Assembly: GCF_014646335.1 (NCBI RefSeq)
Contig: NZ_BMNG01000002.1
Location: 62,001 to 126,000, forward strand
Length of the DNA: 64,000 nt
Source of the DNA: Streptomyces lasiicapitis
GTDB taxonomy: Bacteria; Actinomycetota; Actinomycetes; Streptomycetales; Streptomycetaceae
Reading direction: 5' to 3'
The position numbers were made by a program, and so were the translations under genes. Below the pieces are notes generated by a model that saw only the letters and a list, made by a program, of their open reading frames with translations, did no database searches and was not told the DNA's origin. Positions 50,126-59,909 of this stretch are shown piece by piece. The stretch's first letter is position 1. Every line of letters begins with the position of its first letter.

Positions 50126-51511
50126 ATGCACGACACCGGAACCGTTTCCCCGTCGGCTCCGGCCCCTCACCAGGAGGAACGTCTCCAGGACGATGGCAAG
50201 CACGCGCGCAGCTTTTCGCTCCCCGTCGCCACCTGTCTCGTCATGGGCAACATCATCGGCGGCGGCATCTTCCTGCTGCCCGCCTCCGTCGCGCCGTTCG
50301 GCACCATCAGCCTCGTCGCGTTCGCCGTCCTGACGGCGGGCGCCATCGCGCTCGCGCTTGTCTTCGGGCGGCTCGCGCGGCGCGACCCGCGCACCGGCGG
50401 CCCGTACGTGTACGCGCGGGAGGCCTTCGGCGACTTCGCGGGATTCCTCGCCGCCTGGTCGTACTGGATCACCACCTGGGTGTCGAACGCGGCGCTCGCC
50501 GTCGCCGCCGTCGGCTACCTCGACGTCCTGATACCCGTGGCGGACCACAAGTGGACCGCCTGCCTCGCCGCCCTCACCCTGCAACTGCTGCCCGCGCTCG
50601 CCAACTTCGCCGGGACCCGCTACGTCGGCGCCGTACAACTCGTCGCCACCGTCCTGAAGTTCCTGCCGCTGCTGCTCGTCGCCATCGGCGGTCTGTTCTT
50701 CTTCGACAGCGCCAACCTCGGCCCGTTCCAGGCGAGCGACGACAGCCCGGTCGGCGCGGTGTCCGCGTCCGCCGCGATCCTGCTCTTCTCCTACCTGGGC
50801 GTGGAGTCCGCCGCCGTCAGCGCGGGCGAGGTGCGCGACCCGCGGCGCAACGTCGGCCGCGCCACCGTCCTCGGCACGCTCGGCGCCGCCGTGGTCTATC
50901 TCCTCGGCACTCTGGCCGTCTTCGGCACCGTCGCGCACGACAAGCTCGTCGCCTCCACCGCGCCCTTCTCCGACGCCGTGAACGCGATGTTCGGCGGCTC
51001 CTGGGGCGGCACGGCCGTGGCGCTCGCCGCGCTGGTCTCCATGGTCGGCGCGCTCAACGGGTGGACGCTGCTGAGTGCCCAGACCCCGTACGCCGCCGCG
51101 CGCGACGGACTCTTCCCGGCCGCGTTCGCCAAGAAGCGGCGCGGCGTGCCGGTCGTCGGCGTCCTCGTCACCGTCGTCCTTGCCTCGCTGCTCACCGTCT
51201 ACAACTACACGGCCGGTTCGTCGGGCGTCTTCGAAGTCCTCGTGCTCGTCACGACGTTCACGGCCACCGTGCCGTATCTCCTCGCGACCGCCGCGCAGAT
51301 CTACTTCCTGATCTCCGGGCAGCGCGAGCGCGTCGACCGCGGCCGCCTGGTGCGGGACTCCGTCCTCGCCGCGCTCGCGTTCGGCTTCTCGATGTGGCTG
51401 GTGGCCGGGGCCGGGTACGCGGCGGTCTACCAGGGGGTGCTGTTCCTCTTCGTGGGTGTCCTCGTGTACGCGTGGATGGCGGCCCGCAAGCAGCGGACCG
51501 CCACCCAGTAG
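50126..51511 (+). CDS. APC-superfamily amino acid permease
   Basis: A 461-residue transporter with about 12 membrane segments. The first carries MGNIIGGGIFLLP, the unwound helix-1 substrate motif of the amino acid-polyamine-organocation family, and ILLFSYLGVESAAVSAGEV marks helix 6. It most resembles the arginine/agmatine or ornithine antiporter-like group, but the substrate cannot be assigned. The ATG at 50126 is preceded by GAGAGG at a longish spacing. It converges on the DUF6345-like gene with only 16 bases between stops. Confidence 0.89.
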   Translation: MHDTGTVSPSAPAPHQEERLQDDGKHARSFSLPVATCLVMGNIIGGGIFLLPASVAPFGTISLVAFAVLTAGAIALALVFGRLARRDPRTGGPYVYAREAFGDFAGFLAAWSYWITTWVSNAALAVAAVGYLDVLIPVADHKWTACLAALTLQLLPALANFAGTRYVGAVQLVATVLKFLPLLLVAIGGLFFFDSANLGPFQASDDSPVGAVSASAAILLFSYLGVESAAVSAGEVRDPRRNVGRATVLGTLGAAVVYLLGTLAVFGTVAHDKLVASTAPFSDAVNAMFGGSWGGTAVALAALVSMVGALNGWTLLSAQTPYAAARDGLFPAAFAKKRRGVPVVGVLVTVVLASLLTVYNYTAGSSGVFEVLVLVTTFTATVPYLLATAAQIYFLISGQRERVDRGRLVRDSVLAALAFGFSMWLVAGAGYAAVYQGVLFLFVGVLVYAWMAARKQRTATQ

Positions 51512-51527
51512 CCTCCCTGTCTCCTGG

Positions 51528-53165
51528 TTACCGTGCCAGCGGAGCGATCACCCAGCGCTGGGTCTTGAAGCCGTCATCGGGGCCGATCTCGATCAGCTTG
51601 CGGGCGGCCGGGTAGGCCTCGTTGCCCTCGACCTCATAGCCCACCTGGAACGTGCCCGGCACGTCCCTGACCTCGGGCTGCTGCTCCCGCGAGACCGCCG
51701 ACGGGTAGTCGGCGCCGGCGCCCGCGCCGCGCACGGCAAGCTCGGCGAGCAGGCTCTCCTGCGCGGCCGCCAGGGCCTCGTTCGGGTCGCCGATCGCGGG
51801 GGCCTGAGGCGCCTGCCTGCCGCCGGCCGTCGGCGGCGCGACCTGGCTGCTCGGCTCGCGCCGGGCACTCGTCGCCTGCCGGGTGGACAACTGCGCCTGC
51901 ACGATCGTGCCGTCGTTGTCGAGACCGACCCGGATCACGCCGCGGTCCGGCGTGATGATCGGCACGCCGTCGAAGGCCTGCCGGAACGTGACGTGCGTCT
52001 GGAGGGTCGTGGGGGCGCCGATCTCCGAGCCGTCCTTGGTGCCGGAGTTCTGCATCAGGTCGTGCACGCTGTCGACGACCAGCTCGGCGCCGTCGGCGTG
52101 CTCCTCCGCGAAGGCGCGCGCCAGCTCGACGGCCCGGTCGGTGGGCAGCGCCGTGGTGTTGCGCGTGTTGGGCTCGGCGAGGCGCACCCAGCGCACCGCG
52201 AGCGGGCCCGTGGAGACGACGCGGTCGCCGGAGCTGGCGCTGAGCACGCCCTGCCGGTCGACCTGCACCTCTTCGAGTGCGGCTGCCGGGAACGACGCGA
52301 TGCGCCCGGCCTGGGTCAGCTCGGCGCTCGGGTTGCGCGGCGCGAGCTGCACGGTCTGCGTGCCCTGCGGCAGCGCGGTGAGCTGCTCGGTGAGCGACTC
52401 ACGCGCGTTGTACCAGCGCCAGGCGTACCAGTTGTCCGCCACGGCGTCGCGGTAGAAGTACCGCTCGGTGTTGAGCCGGTTCACGGCCTCGGCCTGGGTG
52501 GTGCCGACCGCGAGCACGGACGGGGCCTGGTTCTTCCAGATGTCCCAGCTCGCGTTCAGCCACGCCTCGGCGTACGTCTGCCCGGACACCCACTTGTCCC
52601 AGAACTTCCTGCCGTAGTCCGGGTGGTCGATGCTGGTCGTCTCGAAGCCGAAGAGCATGCGGAAGCCGAGGTTGGGTCCGGCCCAGGTGCGGATCGGCGA
52701 GTGCCCGCCGAGGACCCGCAGCGAGAAGCACGTCGACCAGAAGACGTACTTCGCCTTCTCGTTGCCGAGCGCCATCCGGTTGGAGTACGCGCGGGTGCGG
52801 CCGTCCCAGGCGGCGCCGAGACACGCCTCGAAGACGCCGTTGCCGTCCATGTTGCCGTGGCCCGAGTGGTACACGGCGCAGACCGCGTCCATGCCGTAGC
52901 GGTCCTGCCAGTTGTCGAACGTCTCCTCGTACGCCCACACCTGGACGCCGCCGTCGGCGAACCAGAAGTTGCGGTCGTAGAACTTCTGCGGGTACTCCAG
53001 GAAACCGGTGGCGTCCTCGTGCGTGTAGCGCAGCGGCGAGGCGTCGGCGAACGTCTCGACGCTGAACGCCCCCCACCAGCCGAACGTCGAGTCCCGGTCG
53101 CCGGCCGCGCCCGGTTTCTCCGGCTCGACCGGAGACGGTCCGCGGTCCACGTAGATCATGCGCAT
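51528..53165 (-). CDS. DUF6345-like protein with a caspase-type His/Cys arrangement
   Basis: A 545-residue protein with no signal peptide. Residues 95-150 read like the core of a clan CD (caspase/gingipain) peptidase: a hydrophobic strand ending YHSGHG (His103) and, 40 residues on, a second strand ending VFWSTC (Cys146), followed by GGHSPIRTW. A further 140 residues (FGFETTSIDHPDYGRKFWDKW) complete a likely alpha/beta domain. Residues about 345-450 resemble the FTP/PepSY propeptide pattern seen in metallopeptidases (THVTFRQAFDGVPI, VIRVGLDNDGTIV). I recognise it as DUF6345-like only from memory; the protease reading is inference. Confidence 0.7.
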   Translation of the reverse strand: MRMIYVDRGPSPVEPEKPGAAGDRDSTFGWWGAFSVETFADASPLRYTHEDATGFLEYPQKFYDRNFWFADGGVQVWAYEETFDNWQDRYGMDAVCAVYHSGHGNMDGNGVFEACLGAAWDGRTRAYSNRMALGNEKAKYVFWSTCFSLRVLGGHSPIRTWAGPNLGFRMLFGFETTSIDHPDYGRKFWDKWVSGQTYAEAWLNASWDIWKNQAPSVLAVGTTQAEAVNRLNTERYFYRDAVADNWYAWRWYNARESLTEQLTALPQGTQTVQLAPRNPSAELTQAGRIASFPAAALEEVQVDRQGVLSASSGDRVVSTGPLAVRWVRLAEPNTRNTTALPTDRAVELARAFAEEHADGAELVVDSVHDLMQNSGTKDGSEIGAPTTLQTHVTFRQAFDGVPIITPDRGVIRVGLDNDGTIVQAQLSTRQATSARREPSSQVAPPTAGGRQAPQAPAIGDPNEALAAAQESLLAELAVRGAGAGADYPSAVSREQQPEVRDVPGTFQVGYEVEGNEAYPAARKLIEIGPDDGFKTQRWVIAPLAR

Positions 53166-53459
53166 GGCCTTACCCCCTGGGTGATCTCCCCGTCGCGTGG
53201 CTGAGGCGCACGCGGTCGAGGGGGCCTAAAAGTGTCACCGCGGGCGTGCCTTGCCCAGTTGCCATTCCGGCCATAGGAACCGCGCCACGGATGTGCCCGA
53301 CCGCCCCAGCGGCACCTGTGGCCTGGGACGTCTCCGCCCCAGTGTTCGTATCGGCCCCCGGGCACCAGCGCGGCCCCCTCGAACACAGCGAGGGGGCCGC
53401 GCGGTTGGCGGGAAACGGAGGGTGTCTACTTGCCGTCCACGGCGCCGCCGGCGGCCGAG
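53166..53459. other. Intergenic stretch upstream of the DUF6345-like gene
   Basis: About 290 bases without a supported gene. It must hold the promoter of the minus-strand DUF6345-like gene (TGACACTTTTAGG on that strand), but no clean -35/-10 pair is visible. No repeats or RNA gene seen. Confidence 0.4.
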
Positions 53460-53585
53460 CTAGGCGCGCCGAATCGTCACGGCCGACGTGTTCCCCTGCT
53501 TGTCGGTGACCTCGGCGCGCACCGGGATGTGCTCGCGGCCCATGGCGGGCCGGAATCCGGTGAGGCGGCCCTTCGCCGGGCTTCG
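53460..53585 (-). pseudogene. Possible 3' remnant of a secreted-enzyme gene
   Basis: On the minus strand one frame reads RLTGFRPAMGREHIPVRAEV then TDKQGNTSAVTIRRA and stops. The VT-D-GN-S pattern is like the last beta-sandwich strands of secreted proteins such as subtilases. It has no start codon or upstream domain; the frame decays above about 53585. Best read as a fragment or coincidence. The rest of the gap to 53814 shows nothing. Confidence 0.25.
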
Positions 53586-53814
53586 TCCGCCCGGTGTGCG
53601 TCTGGCCGGTGCACATCGCTCCCTGTCCGGTCCAACTTGCCTTCGTGGACGGGGCGTTGAGGACAGGGGTTGCTCCTGGAGTGGCCGCGCGGGGTCGGTC
53701 GGTCCCCGGCCCGGTGATCCTTCTTACGGCCCCGTGCGCCCGCCCGACGCGCCGATTTCACCCGGAGTGTGATCGGATGGCCCTCAACGAACTTCACCGA
53801 AGGGATTTGGCATC

Positions 53815-54240
53815 GTGGCTACCACGCGCTCCGCACACACGGTCTGGGAAGGCAGCCTGACCGAGGGCTCCGGCACCGTCACCTTCGACTCCTCGGGCAT
53901 CGGGCAGCAGGCCGTGTCCTGGCCCTCCCGCGCCGAGCAGGCGAACGGCAAGACCAGCCCCGAGGAGCTCATCGCCGCCGCGCACTCGAGCTGCTTCTCC
54001 ATGGCTCTCTCCCACGGCCTGACCGGCGCGGGCACCCCGCCCACCAAGCTCGTCACGTCGGCCGACGTGACCTTCCAGCCGGGCACCGGCATCACCGGCA
54101 TCCACCTCACCGTCGAGGGCGAGGTGCCCGGGCTCGACGAGGCCGCGTTCACCTCGGCTGCCGAGGACGCCAAGGCGAACTGCCCGGTCAGCCAGGCGCT
54201 CACGGGCACGACGATCACGCTCTCGGCCAAGCTGGCCTGA
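53815..54240 (+). CDS. OsmC family peroxiredoxin
   Basis: A 141-residue thiol peroxidase that reduces organic hydroperoxides. The two redox cysteines are in place: Cys60 in [10 protein letters not shown] and Cys123 in ANCPVSQAL, with the strand pattern and [10 protein letters not shown] helix of the OsmC group. The GTG at 53815 follows AAGGGA. A strong hairpin follows the stop. It is a single gene; members are often induced by osmotic stress. No OhrR-type regulator is adjacent, so it is more likely OsmC than Ohr. Confidence 0.91.
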   Translation: MATTRSAHTVWEGSLTEGSGTVTFDSSGIGQQAVSWPSRAEQANGKTSPEELIAAAHSSCFSMALSHGLTGAGTPPTKLVTSADVTFQPGTGITGIHLTVEGEVPGLDEAAFTSAAEDAKANCPVSQALTGTTITLSAKLA

Positions 54241-54267
54241 GCACCCGCCGCGGCGACGCGGCAGCAC

Positions 54268-54308
54268 GGCGAAGCCGCCGACCGGCGCGACCGGTCGGCG
54301 GCTTCGCC
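54268..54308 (+). terminator. Strong 18-bp stem-loop terminator
   Basis: Arms 54268-54285 and 54291-54308 are perfect complements (core GCGAAGCCGCCGACCGG) around a five-base loop, 28 bases after the OsmC stop. No T tract follows. Confidence 0.7.
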
Positions 54309-54381
54309 ATGTCCGGACCGGGTACCCGACCCCTGCACCCGCCTCCGGGCGCCCGCGCCCCGCACCGGACCGGCACGCGGC

Positions 54382-54402
54382 ATTGACAAGAGGCCGCTCA
54401 AG
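54382..54402 (+). promoter_or_regulatory. HAIR-like HspR operator before dnaK
   Basis: ATTGACA-N7-GCTCAAG resembles the HspR-associated inverted repeat CTTGAGT-N7-ACTCAAG: the TTGA and TCAA cores and the seven-base spacer are exact, and the right half matches at six of seven. It overlaps a TTGACA -35 candidate at 54383-54388, so repression of the chaperone gene is plausible. Confidence 0.4.
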
Positions 54403-54451
54403 TTTTGTGCTGGAGGCCGGAGTAGCGCCGCGTCGGAAGGGGTTGTTGGAC

Positions 54452-56368
<1,917 letters not shown>

Positions 56369-56386
56369 CCCTGCCCCCGGGCGCGA

Positions 56387-57283
56387 CTACGCCTTCGACT
56401 GGAGGTACTTGACCGTCGCCGGGTCGGCCGGGAGCAGCGTCTCGATGGCCAGCTCGGCGACCGTCACGTCCATCGGCGTGTTGAACGTCGAGATCGACGA
56501 CACGAACGACAGCACCCGGCCCTCGTGCTCGATCCGCAGCGGCAGCGCGAAGTACGGCACCTGCCAGTCCGTCGCCGCGTCCTCGCCCGGGTCCGCCACC
56601 GGATACGCCGCCACCTCGTCGTACAGCGCCCGCAGTTCGGCCGACCGGTGCAGGGCGATCTGCCGCTCCATCTGGTGCAGCAGATGCCCGCGCCACTCCC
56701 GCAGATTGCGGATCTTCGCGGCGAGGCCCCGCGGGTGCAGGACGACGCGCATCGCGTTCAGGGGCGGTTCGAGGAGCTCCTCCGGCAGCCCGTCGAGCAG
56801 CATCGCGATGCCGCGGTTCGCGGCGACCACGTGGTACGTCGCGTCGACGACCAACGCCGGATACGGCTCGTAACCCTGGAGCAGTTGTTCAAGCCCGGCC
56901 CGCAGGGTGTCCATCGACGGATCGTCGAGGGGTGTCTGCGGGAAGCGCGGCGCGTACCCGGCCGCGAGCAGCAGCGCGTTGCGCTCGCGCACCGGCACGT
57001 CCAGGTGCTCGGCGAGCTTGAGCACGAACTCCTCGCTGGGGCGGGCGCGGCCCGTCTCCACGAAGCTGATGTGCCGCGCCGAGGAGTCCGCGCGCAGCGC
57101 CAGTTCGAGCTGGCTGACGCGGCGTTCCTCGCGCCAGGCCCGCAGCAGCGCGCCCACCTCGGACGGCGCGGCCGGCTCTGTCCCGCCGGGACCGCCGGGG
57201 CCGCCGGGGCCCGTGGCACGGCGTTCCGCGGGGTCCCGGGGGCCGCCTTTGCTGTTCCGTGTGCCGGGCGCGAGAGTTGTCAT
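56387..57283 (-). CDS. Helix-turn-helix regulator with MmyB-like ligand domain
   Basis: A 298-residue regulator. After a Gly/Pro/Ala-rich leader, an XRE-type helix-turn-helix (about 40-95, VSQLELALRADSSARHISFVE) leads into an MmyB-like domain (about 110-290, ERNALLLAAGYAPRFPQTPL and EPPLNAMRVVLHPRGLA), a PAS-related fold that binds small hydrophobic ligands. This class usually represses or activates a neighbouring gene. It is divergent from the ADP-ribosylglycohydrolase gene with only 27 bases between starts, which is a likely target. Confidence 0.9.
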   Translation of the reverse strand: MTTLAPGTRNSKGGPRDPAERRATGPGGPGGPGGTEPAAPSEVGALLRAWREERRVSQLELALRADSSARHISFVETGRARPSEEFVLKLAEHLDVPVRERNALLLAAGYAPRFPQTPLDDPSMDTLRAGLEQLLQGYEPYPALVVDATYHVVAANRGIAMLLDGLPEELLEPPLNAMRVVLHPRGLAAKIRNLREWRGHLLHQMERQIALHRSAELRALYDEVAAYPVADPGEDAATDWQVPYFALPLRIEHEGRVLSFVSSISTFNTPMDVTVAELAIETLLPADPATVKYLQSKA

Positions 57284-57310
57284 ACCCAGACGGTAATCGA
57301 GGAGCGACGC

Positions 57311-58495
57311 ATGACGAATCCGTGGGACCCGCCGGTCCAGGTGAGGGCGGCGGGCTGGGAGGCCACCGTCGCCTACCGCGCCCGGGTGCGGGGCTGCCTG
57401 CTCGGCGGCGCGATCGGTGACGCGCTCGGCTACGCGGTCGAGTTCACCTCGCTCGACGGCATCCGCGCGGCGCACGGGCCCGGCGGGGTGCGCGGGCCGC
57501 TGCCCGACGCGGCGGCGGGCGTCTGCCTGATCAGCGACGACACCCAGATGACCCTCTTCACCGCCGAGGCGCTGCGCACGGCGCACGCCCGCGAGCGCCG
57601 CAAGGGCATCGGCGGCGCGGCCCCGGAACTCGTACGGCAGGCGTACATGCGGTGGCTGGACACGCAGATGAAGCCGGGGCCGGAGCCGCACCGGGCGGGG
57701 CCGGAGTCGCGAACCCACCGGGCAGGGCCCGAGCCGCGAACCCACCAGGCGGGGCCCGAGCCGCAGGCCCACGAGCCGGGGCCCGCGGAACCGGCGGACC
57801 TCAGCTCCCAGGCGTGGCTCTACGCCCAGCGCGCCCCCGGCAACGCCTGCCTCAGCGGCCTGCAGCACGGCTACGCACCCGACCCCGCCGCCGAACTCGG
57901 CCCGCACGGACCCGTCAACCCGGAGTCCAAGGGCTGCGGCACCGTGATGCGCTCGGCGCCCTTCGGCCTCACGCGCGCCCCCGCCGACCGCGCCTTCGAA
58001 CTCGCCGCGCGCTGCGCCCAGATCACCCACGGCCACCCCACCGGCTACTACGCGGCGGGCGCCCTCGCCGCGATCGTCGCGCACCTCGTCGAGGGCGACT
58101 CCCTGGAGGGCGCCGTCCTGCGCACCCTGCGGCTGCTCGCGCGGTATGCCGGGCACGAGGAGACGTCCGCCGCGCTGACCGCCGCCGTCGACCTCGCCGC
58201 GGCTGGCGGGCCGAGCGCCGAGCGCGTCGAGACCCTCGGCGCGGGCTGGATCGCCGAGGAGGCCCTCGGCATCGGCGTGTACGCCGCTCTGGCCACGCAC
58301 CGCGTCGAGGACGCCCTGCTGCTCGCCGTGAACCACTCGGGCGACAGCGACTCCACCGGCTCCGTCTGCGGCAACCTGCTCGGCGCGCTGCACGGCGACC
58401 ACCAACTGCCGGACGAGTGGCTGCGGTTGACGGAGGGGCGCGCGGTGATCGCGGCGGTGGCGGACGACCTGGCGTCAGAGTGCGTACGTCGGTGA
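57311..58495 (+). CDS. ADP-ribosylglycohydrolase family protein
   Basis: A 394-residue enzyme of the DraG/ARH family, which removes ADP-ribose from proteins or hydrolyses ADP-ribose conjugates. The GCLLGGAIGDALG start, first metal motif ISDDTQMTLF and C-terminal metal motif NHSGDSDSTGS are all intact. Between helices, residues about 119-160 are a low-complexity insert of tandem AGPE(P/S)..H units (57667-57790) absent from ordinary family members. GAGGAGC precedes the ATG. The divergent MmyB-type gene is a likely regulator. Whether it reverses protein ADP-ribosylation here is unknown. Confidence 0.89.
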   Translation: MTNPWDPPVQVRAAGWEATVAYRARVRGCLLGGAIGDALGYAVEFTSLDGIRAAHGPGGVRGPLPDAAAGVCLISDDTQMTLFTAEALRTAHARERRKGIGGAAPELVRQAYMRWLDTQMKPGPEPHRAGPESRTHRAGPEPRTHQAGPEPQAHEPGPAEPADLSSQAWLYAQRAPGNACLSGLQHGYAPDPAAELGPHGPVNPESKGCGTVMRSAPFGLTRAPADRAFELAARCAQITHGHPTGYYAAGALAAIVAHLVEGDSLEGAVLRTLRLLARYAGHEETSAALTAAVDLAAAGGPSAERVETLGAGWIAEEALGIGVYAALATHRVEDALLLAVNHSGDSDSTGSVCGNLLGALHGDHQLPDEWLRLTEGRAVIAAVADDLASECVRR

Positions 58496-58565
58496 GTCGC
58501 GTGTGTACGTCGGTGAGTCTCCTGCGTACGTCGGCTACCGGAGCCGCACGCGTACGTCGCTGACC
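58481..58565. repeat. 21-base direct repeats over the hydrolase stop codon
   Basis: Units 58481-58501 and 58502-58522 are near-identical (TGCGTACGTCGGTGAGTC type), followed by two decayed copies of TACGTCG. The first unit includes the TGA of the ADP-ribosylglycohydrolase gene. Confidence 0.65.
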
Positions 58566-58622
58566 GGCAGCCTCTGTGGCACGCTGGCTGTACATCCCAC
58601 ATACGCAGGAAGGAGAGCGGCC

Positions 58623-58961
58623 ATGCCTGTCGAACCGCTGTCGCAGAAGGAGATCGAGGACCGGCTCGCGGAGCTCCCCGGCTGGTCGCTCACCTCGGTC
58701 GGCGCGGACGCCGGGGCCAAGGCCGCCGAGGTGAAGCTCACCCGCTCCTTCCGGCTCGCCTCGCACTTCGCGGCCACCGCCCTCGTCGTGCACATCGCCC
58801 AGGTCCAGGAGGAGCTCGGCCACCACTCGGACCTGACCCTCGGCTACAACACGGTGACCCTCGCCGTGAACACCCACAGCGCGGGCGGCGCCCTCACCGG
58901 CCTGGACTTCGCACTGGCCGGCAGGGTCGAGGCGCTGGCTGCGGGGCACGGGGCGGAATGA
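58623..58961 (+). CDS. 4a-hydroxytetrahydrobiopterin dehydratase (PCD/DCoH)
   Basis: A 112-residue pterin-4a-carbinolamine dehydratase. The active-site region EELGHHSDLTLGYNTVTLAV, then NTHSAGGALTGLDFALA carries the two adjacent histidines and the later His of the family; the usual Pro after HH is Ser. It recycles tetrahydrobiopterin cofactor or acts in pterin metabolism. AGGAAGGAG precedes the ATG at 58623; the open frame upstream (from 58503) is built from the repeat array. Confidence 0.9.
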   Translation: MPVEPLSQKEIEDRLAELPGWSLTSVGADAGAKAAEVKLTRSFRLASHFAATALVVHIAQVQEELGHHSDLTLGYNTVTLAVNTHSAGGALTGLDFALAGRVEALAAGHGAE

Positions 58962-59022
58962 TGCGGGGTGCGACGGCCGGGCGGGCCGGGCGCGGGACGG
59001 GTGCCCGCGGAGCTGGTGCCTG

Positions 59023-59766
59023 ATGCTGGACTACGGCAAGGAAGCCGTTCGGTACGACGCGTCACGCGGAGGGGAACCGCGGGCCGCGGCCGCGGCCGAC
59101 GCGGTGCTCTCGCTGCTGCCCGCTCGGACCCGTTCACTGCTCGATGTCGCCTGCGGCACGGGCCTGGTCACGCGGCGGCTCGCCGCCCGTCCTGGGCTGC
59201 GCGTGACGGGGGTGGACGCGGCGTACAACATGGCGCGGATGGCGGCCGAGCGCGTCCCCGGCGCCGTCGTGCTCGGCGACAGCAGGCGGCTGCCCTTCCC
59301 CGACGGCGCGTTCGACGCCGCGTCGGCGGTGTGGCTGCTGCACCTGCTGTCCGGCTTCGACGAGGCGGCGGCGGTCGTCGCGGAGTGCGCGCGGGTGCTG
59401 CGGCCCGGCGGGGTGCTCGTCACCACCGTCGACAAGGCCGCCTCGCACCACGTGGGCAGCGACATCGACGAGGCGCTCGCGGGCCGTCCGGTCCGGCCGC
59501 CCGTGGACGCGGCGGCGCAGGTGGCGCGGCACGCCGCCGCGCACGGCCTCGTCCACGAGGGCGAGGCCCGCTTCATCGGCCACGGCCAGGGCCGCAGCCC
59601 CCGCTCCACCGTCGAGGACCTGCACCGGGGCTGGTTCACCAGCATCCCGCCGGACGGACCGCTGGCACGGCGGTACGCGGCACGGCTCGCGGAACTGCCG
59701 GACCAGGACGTCCACCGCCCCGACCCGCGCTTCACGCTGCACGCGTTCCGCAAGCCGACGGTCTGA
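59023..59766 (+). CDS. Class I SAM-dependent methyltransferase
   Basis: A 247-residue methyltransferase. SLLDVACGTGLVTRRLA is the SAM-binding motif, TGVDAAYNM the strand-2 end, and FDAASAVWLLHLLSGFDE and RVLRPGGVLVTTVD the following motifs. A short N terminus (DYGKEAVRYDASRGG) is typical of UbiE-like small-molecule methyltransferases. The GGAG before ATG 59023 is about 10 bases away, so the start is fair but not certain. Substrate unknown. It lies 143 bases before the second methyltransferase, same strand. Confidence 0.87.
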   Translation: MLDYGKEAVRYDASRGGEPRAAAAADAVLSLLPARTRSLLDVACGTGLVTRRLAARPGLRVTGVDAAYNMARMAAERVPGAVVLGDSRRLPFPDGAFDAASAVWLLHLLSGFDEAAAVVAECARVLRPGGVLVTTVDKAASHHVGSDIDEALAGRPVRPPVDAAAQVARHAAAHGLVHEGEARFIGHGQGRSPRSTVEDLHRGWFTSIPPDGPLARRYAARLAELPDQDVHRPDPRFTLHAFRKPTV

Positions 59767-59909
59767 GAACCGACTGGAGGGCCTTCTGTTTGCCGATGTT
59801 TGCCGAAACGGCAAGCTGGCTGGCCGAAACCGGGGGAGGGGAGCACGCTGGCGGCGTACGACGGCAGAGTCGTACGGGGACGGCCACAGCACGGCCAGGA
59901 GAGGCGGCG

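Noticed and set aside
51528..51530. A TTA triplet at the 3' end of the DUF6345-like gene
   Set aside because: On the coding strand it is the TAA stop codon, not a leucine codon.
53477..53797. A 106-codon minus-strand gene upstream of the OsmC gene
   Set aside because: Low-complexity Arg/Pro-rich product, no ribosome binding site; at most a short remnant in another frame is plausible.
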